Origin: an uncultured Lachnospiraceae bacterium
GTDB taxonomy: Bacteria > Bacillota_A > Clostridia > Lachnospirales > Lachnospiraceae
DNA: 22,219 nucleotides
Reading direction: 5' to 3'
Assembly (NCBI GenBank): GCA_902795985.1
Contig: CADBNG010000313.1
Location: 1-22,219 of the forward strand
The notes under the pieces are model-generated. The model made no database searches. It saw only the letters and a program-made list of their open reading frames with translations, and was not told the DNA's origin. Below, in pieces: positions 20,687 through 22,219 of the stretch (position 1 is the stretch's first letter; each line of letters opens with the position of its first letter). The position numbers and the translations under genes were made by a program.

Positions 20687-22191
20687 ATCATCACCCCAAT
20701 CACCGACTGCTCTGTAAAGTCTTCGTCTCTGCGGATCTCCTTGGTTATCTTTCCGTCCTTCATAACGAACAGTCTGTCGGACATACCCAGGATCTCCGTC
20801 AGCTCATCCGAGATCAGCACAATGGAAATGCCGTCTTTCTTCGCCTGCTTCATCAGAGAATAAATATAGGCTTTAACACCGACGTCAACGCCTCGGGTCG
20901 GGCAGTCCAGTACCAGGACCTTTAAGTCCTTGGCAAGCCAGCGGCCGAAATTGACTTTCTGCTTGTTGCCGCCGGAAAGAGCATCCATCGTCTGACTGAT
21001 GCCTGTACTCTTAACGGAAAGCTGTGCGGATGTTTCCGATGCCAGTTTGCTGAGTTTTGCCGGTGAAAGGAAACCGATCGGTCCCTGCAGCTCTGTCAGG
21101 GAAGGAAGGACAAAGTTGTCACGGATGCTGGTATGAATCATCAGCGCTTCGTTGTCACGGTCCTTCGGCACATAACCCATGTTGCTGCGCAGCGCCTTCG
21201 GAGCGCTCTTGACATCGACGTTCTTTTCCGTCAGATGAACCGTACCCTTTTCCAGTTTGGAAAGACCGTATACCGCTTTTCCGATGGAATGAATACCGGA
21301 GTCGGACAATCCGCAGAAGCCCAGGATCTCGCCCTTGTGAAGTTCAAAGGAGATATCCTCAACTTCGCCTTTTACGGAAATATTGTCCACTTTCATGACA
21401 ACTTCGTCGCCGTAATCCGGGATCATGTCGCTTCGATAATAGTCGCCTTCCATCTCACGGCCTACCATCATCTGTTTGATCTCGTCCGGAGTGGTGTCCG
21501 CGGAAATCACGTTGCCGACCACTTCTCCGTCACGCAGGACGGTAATCGTGTCCGTGATCTCGATCAGTTCTTCCACGTCATGGGTGATGACGATAATGGA
21601 TTTGCCCATTTCCTTGAGCTTGTTGATCAGCTCCACCAGCTTGCGGCGGTTGTTCAGGGAAAGGGACTGGGTGATCTCATCCAGAATCAGGATGTCCGGA
21701 TCCACCGAAAGGGCTCTGGCCAGCTCGATCATCTTCCGGGTCTCGATCATCATTCCGTCGGTCATTTTATTCAGCGGAACTCTCGGGAGATCCCATTTTT
21801 CGAAGATCGCTTCGGCTTCCCTGTTCAGCTGCTTCATGTTGATGATGCCGAATTTGGTAAATTTGTCCGTCCGGCCGAGAAAGACGTTCATGCCGGCCGA
21901 AAGGGTTCCTACCACACCAAGTTCCTGCATAACCATGGAGATTTTATGGTTGTTTGCGTCAACCGGGCTGGTGGGATTATAGTGTTCGCCCTTTAAGAGC
22001 ATCTCGCCGCTATCATGCCCGTAGATTCCGGCAATCTGCGAAATCAGGGTGGATTTTCCGGATCCGTTTTCACCGATCAGGCCATGAATTTCACCGGTTT
22101 TCAGCGTAAAGTCGATATTCTTATTGGCATGCGTCGGCCCGAAAAACTTGTTGAGGCCTTTGATCTCAAGTATAGTCTGTCCTGTACTCAT
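20683..22191 (-). CDS. ABC transporter ATP-binding protein with two NBDs, ribose/AI-2 type
   Basis: This 502-residue double-NBD ATPase (RbsA/MglA-like) powers the permease encoded next. NBD1 has Walker A GENGSGKST (40-48), Walker B ILILDE (Asp171, Glu172) and His204, but its signature is degraded to MTDGMM (about 143-148). NBD2 has a non-binding Walker A (GLSDSGIHS, 294-302), an intact signature LSGGN (405-409), and Cys430 where the catalytic glutamate of Walker B is expected (VLVLDC). One composite ATP site should therefore work and the other be dead, a stronger version of the asymmetry known in this family. AAGGGGG precedes the ATG. The substrate-binding protein gene is probably beyond the right edge. 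Confidence 0.94.
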   Translation of the reverse strand: MSTGQTILEIKGLNKFFGPTHANKNIDFTLKTGEIHGLIGENGSGKSTLISQIAGIYGHDSGEMLLKGEHYNPTSPVDANNHKISMVMQELGVVGTLSAGMNVFLGRTDKFTKFGIINMKQLNREAEAIFEKWDLPRVPLNKMTDGMMIETRKMIELARALSVDPDILILDEITQSLSLNNRRKLVELINKLKEMGKSIIVITHDVEELIEITDTITVLRDGEVVGNVISADTTPDEIKQMMVGREMEGDYYRSDMIPDYGDEVVMKVDNISVKGEVEDISFELHKGEILGFCGLSDSGIHSIGKAVYGLSKLEKGTVHLTEKNVDVKSAPKALRSNMGYVPKDRDNEALMIHTSIRDNFVLPSLTELQGPIGFLSPAKLSKLASETSAQLSVKSTGISQTMDALSGGNKQKVNFGRWLAKDLKVLVLDCPTRGVDVGVKAYIYSLMKQAKKDGISIVLISDELTEILGMSDRLFVMKDGKITKEIRRDEDFTEQSVIGVMI

Positions 22192-22219
22192 TTCACGACC
22201 CCCTTCACTCCCATCTGAC

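Overview
The window looks like a chromosomal region of a strictly anaerobic, moderately GC-rich Gram-positive bacterium of the Clostridia, possibly Lachnospiraceae-like; I cannot place it more precisely. Support: strong AGGAGG-type ribosome binding sites, oxygen-sensitive chemistry (a glycyl radical enzyme with its radical-SAM activase, many Fe-S proteins), an Fe-dependent alcohol dehydrogenase, and the short GGGGAC-type palindromes between genes. No rRNA, tRNA, integrase, intact insertion sequence or CRISPR array was seen.

Region 1 (1-6740) is a glycyl-radical module. An activase gene (minus) and a LysR-type regulator (plus) diverge from a compact promoter region holding a perfect ATC-N9-GAT operator. 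The 841-residue glycyl radical enzyme follows (Cys465/Glu467 active-site pair, Gly816 radical site), ends in a strong terminator, and is followed by two short-chain dehydrogenases. The second of these has its own extended -10 promoter.

Region 2 (6817-16627) is the most unusual part: a cluster around a molybdenum aldehyde oxidoreductase of the Desulfovibrio Mop type. With it are a 65-residue two-CxxC redox/zinc-ribbon protein, a 744-residue FAD/Fe-S/CCG-domain electron-transfer protein, a SAM methyltransferase, a C-GCAxxG-C-C protein and a short AMP-forming CoA-ligase-like protein. From memory of family names, this matches the accessory set next to the aldehyde oxidoreductase of Desulfovibrio vulgaris (DVU_1553, 1555, 1556, 1557 families). 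Its biochemical role is, as far as I know, undescribed. A secreted, Pro/Glu/Ser-repeat protein with a possible lysozyme-like domain sits inside the cluster.

Region 3 (16628-17112) has no convincing gene. It holds a decayed-looking reading frame, a long-arm inverted repeat, five alternating 33-bp tandem repeats and a GAACCGTCCCC-type palindrome.

Region 4 (17113-19440) is a divergent pair: an Fe-dependent alcohol dehydrogenase (minus) and an MBL-fold hydrolase (plus). Region 5 (19441-22219) holds palindromic repeats and then the permease and ATPase of a ribose/AI-2-type ABC importer (minus); its binding protein is probably just beyond the right edge.

Inferred joint role: import of a small polar, sugar-like substrate; radical C-O, C-C or C-N bond cleavage; redox handling of keto, hydroxyl and aldehyde groups by the two SDRs and the alcohol dehydrogenase; and oxidation of an aldehyde to an acid by the Mo enzyme. 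No substrate can be read from the sequence.
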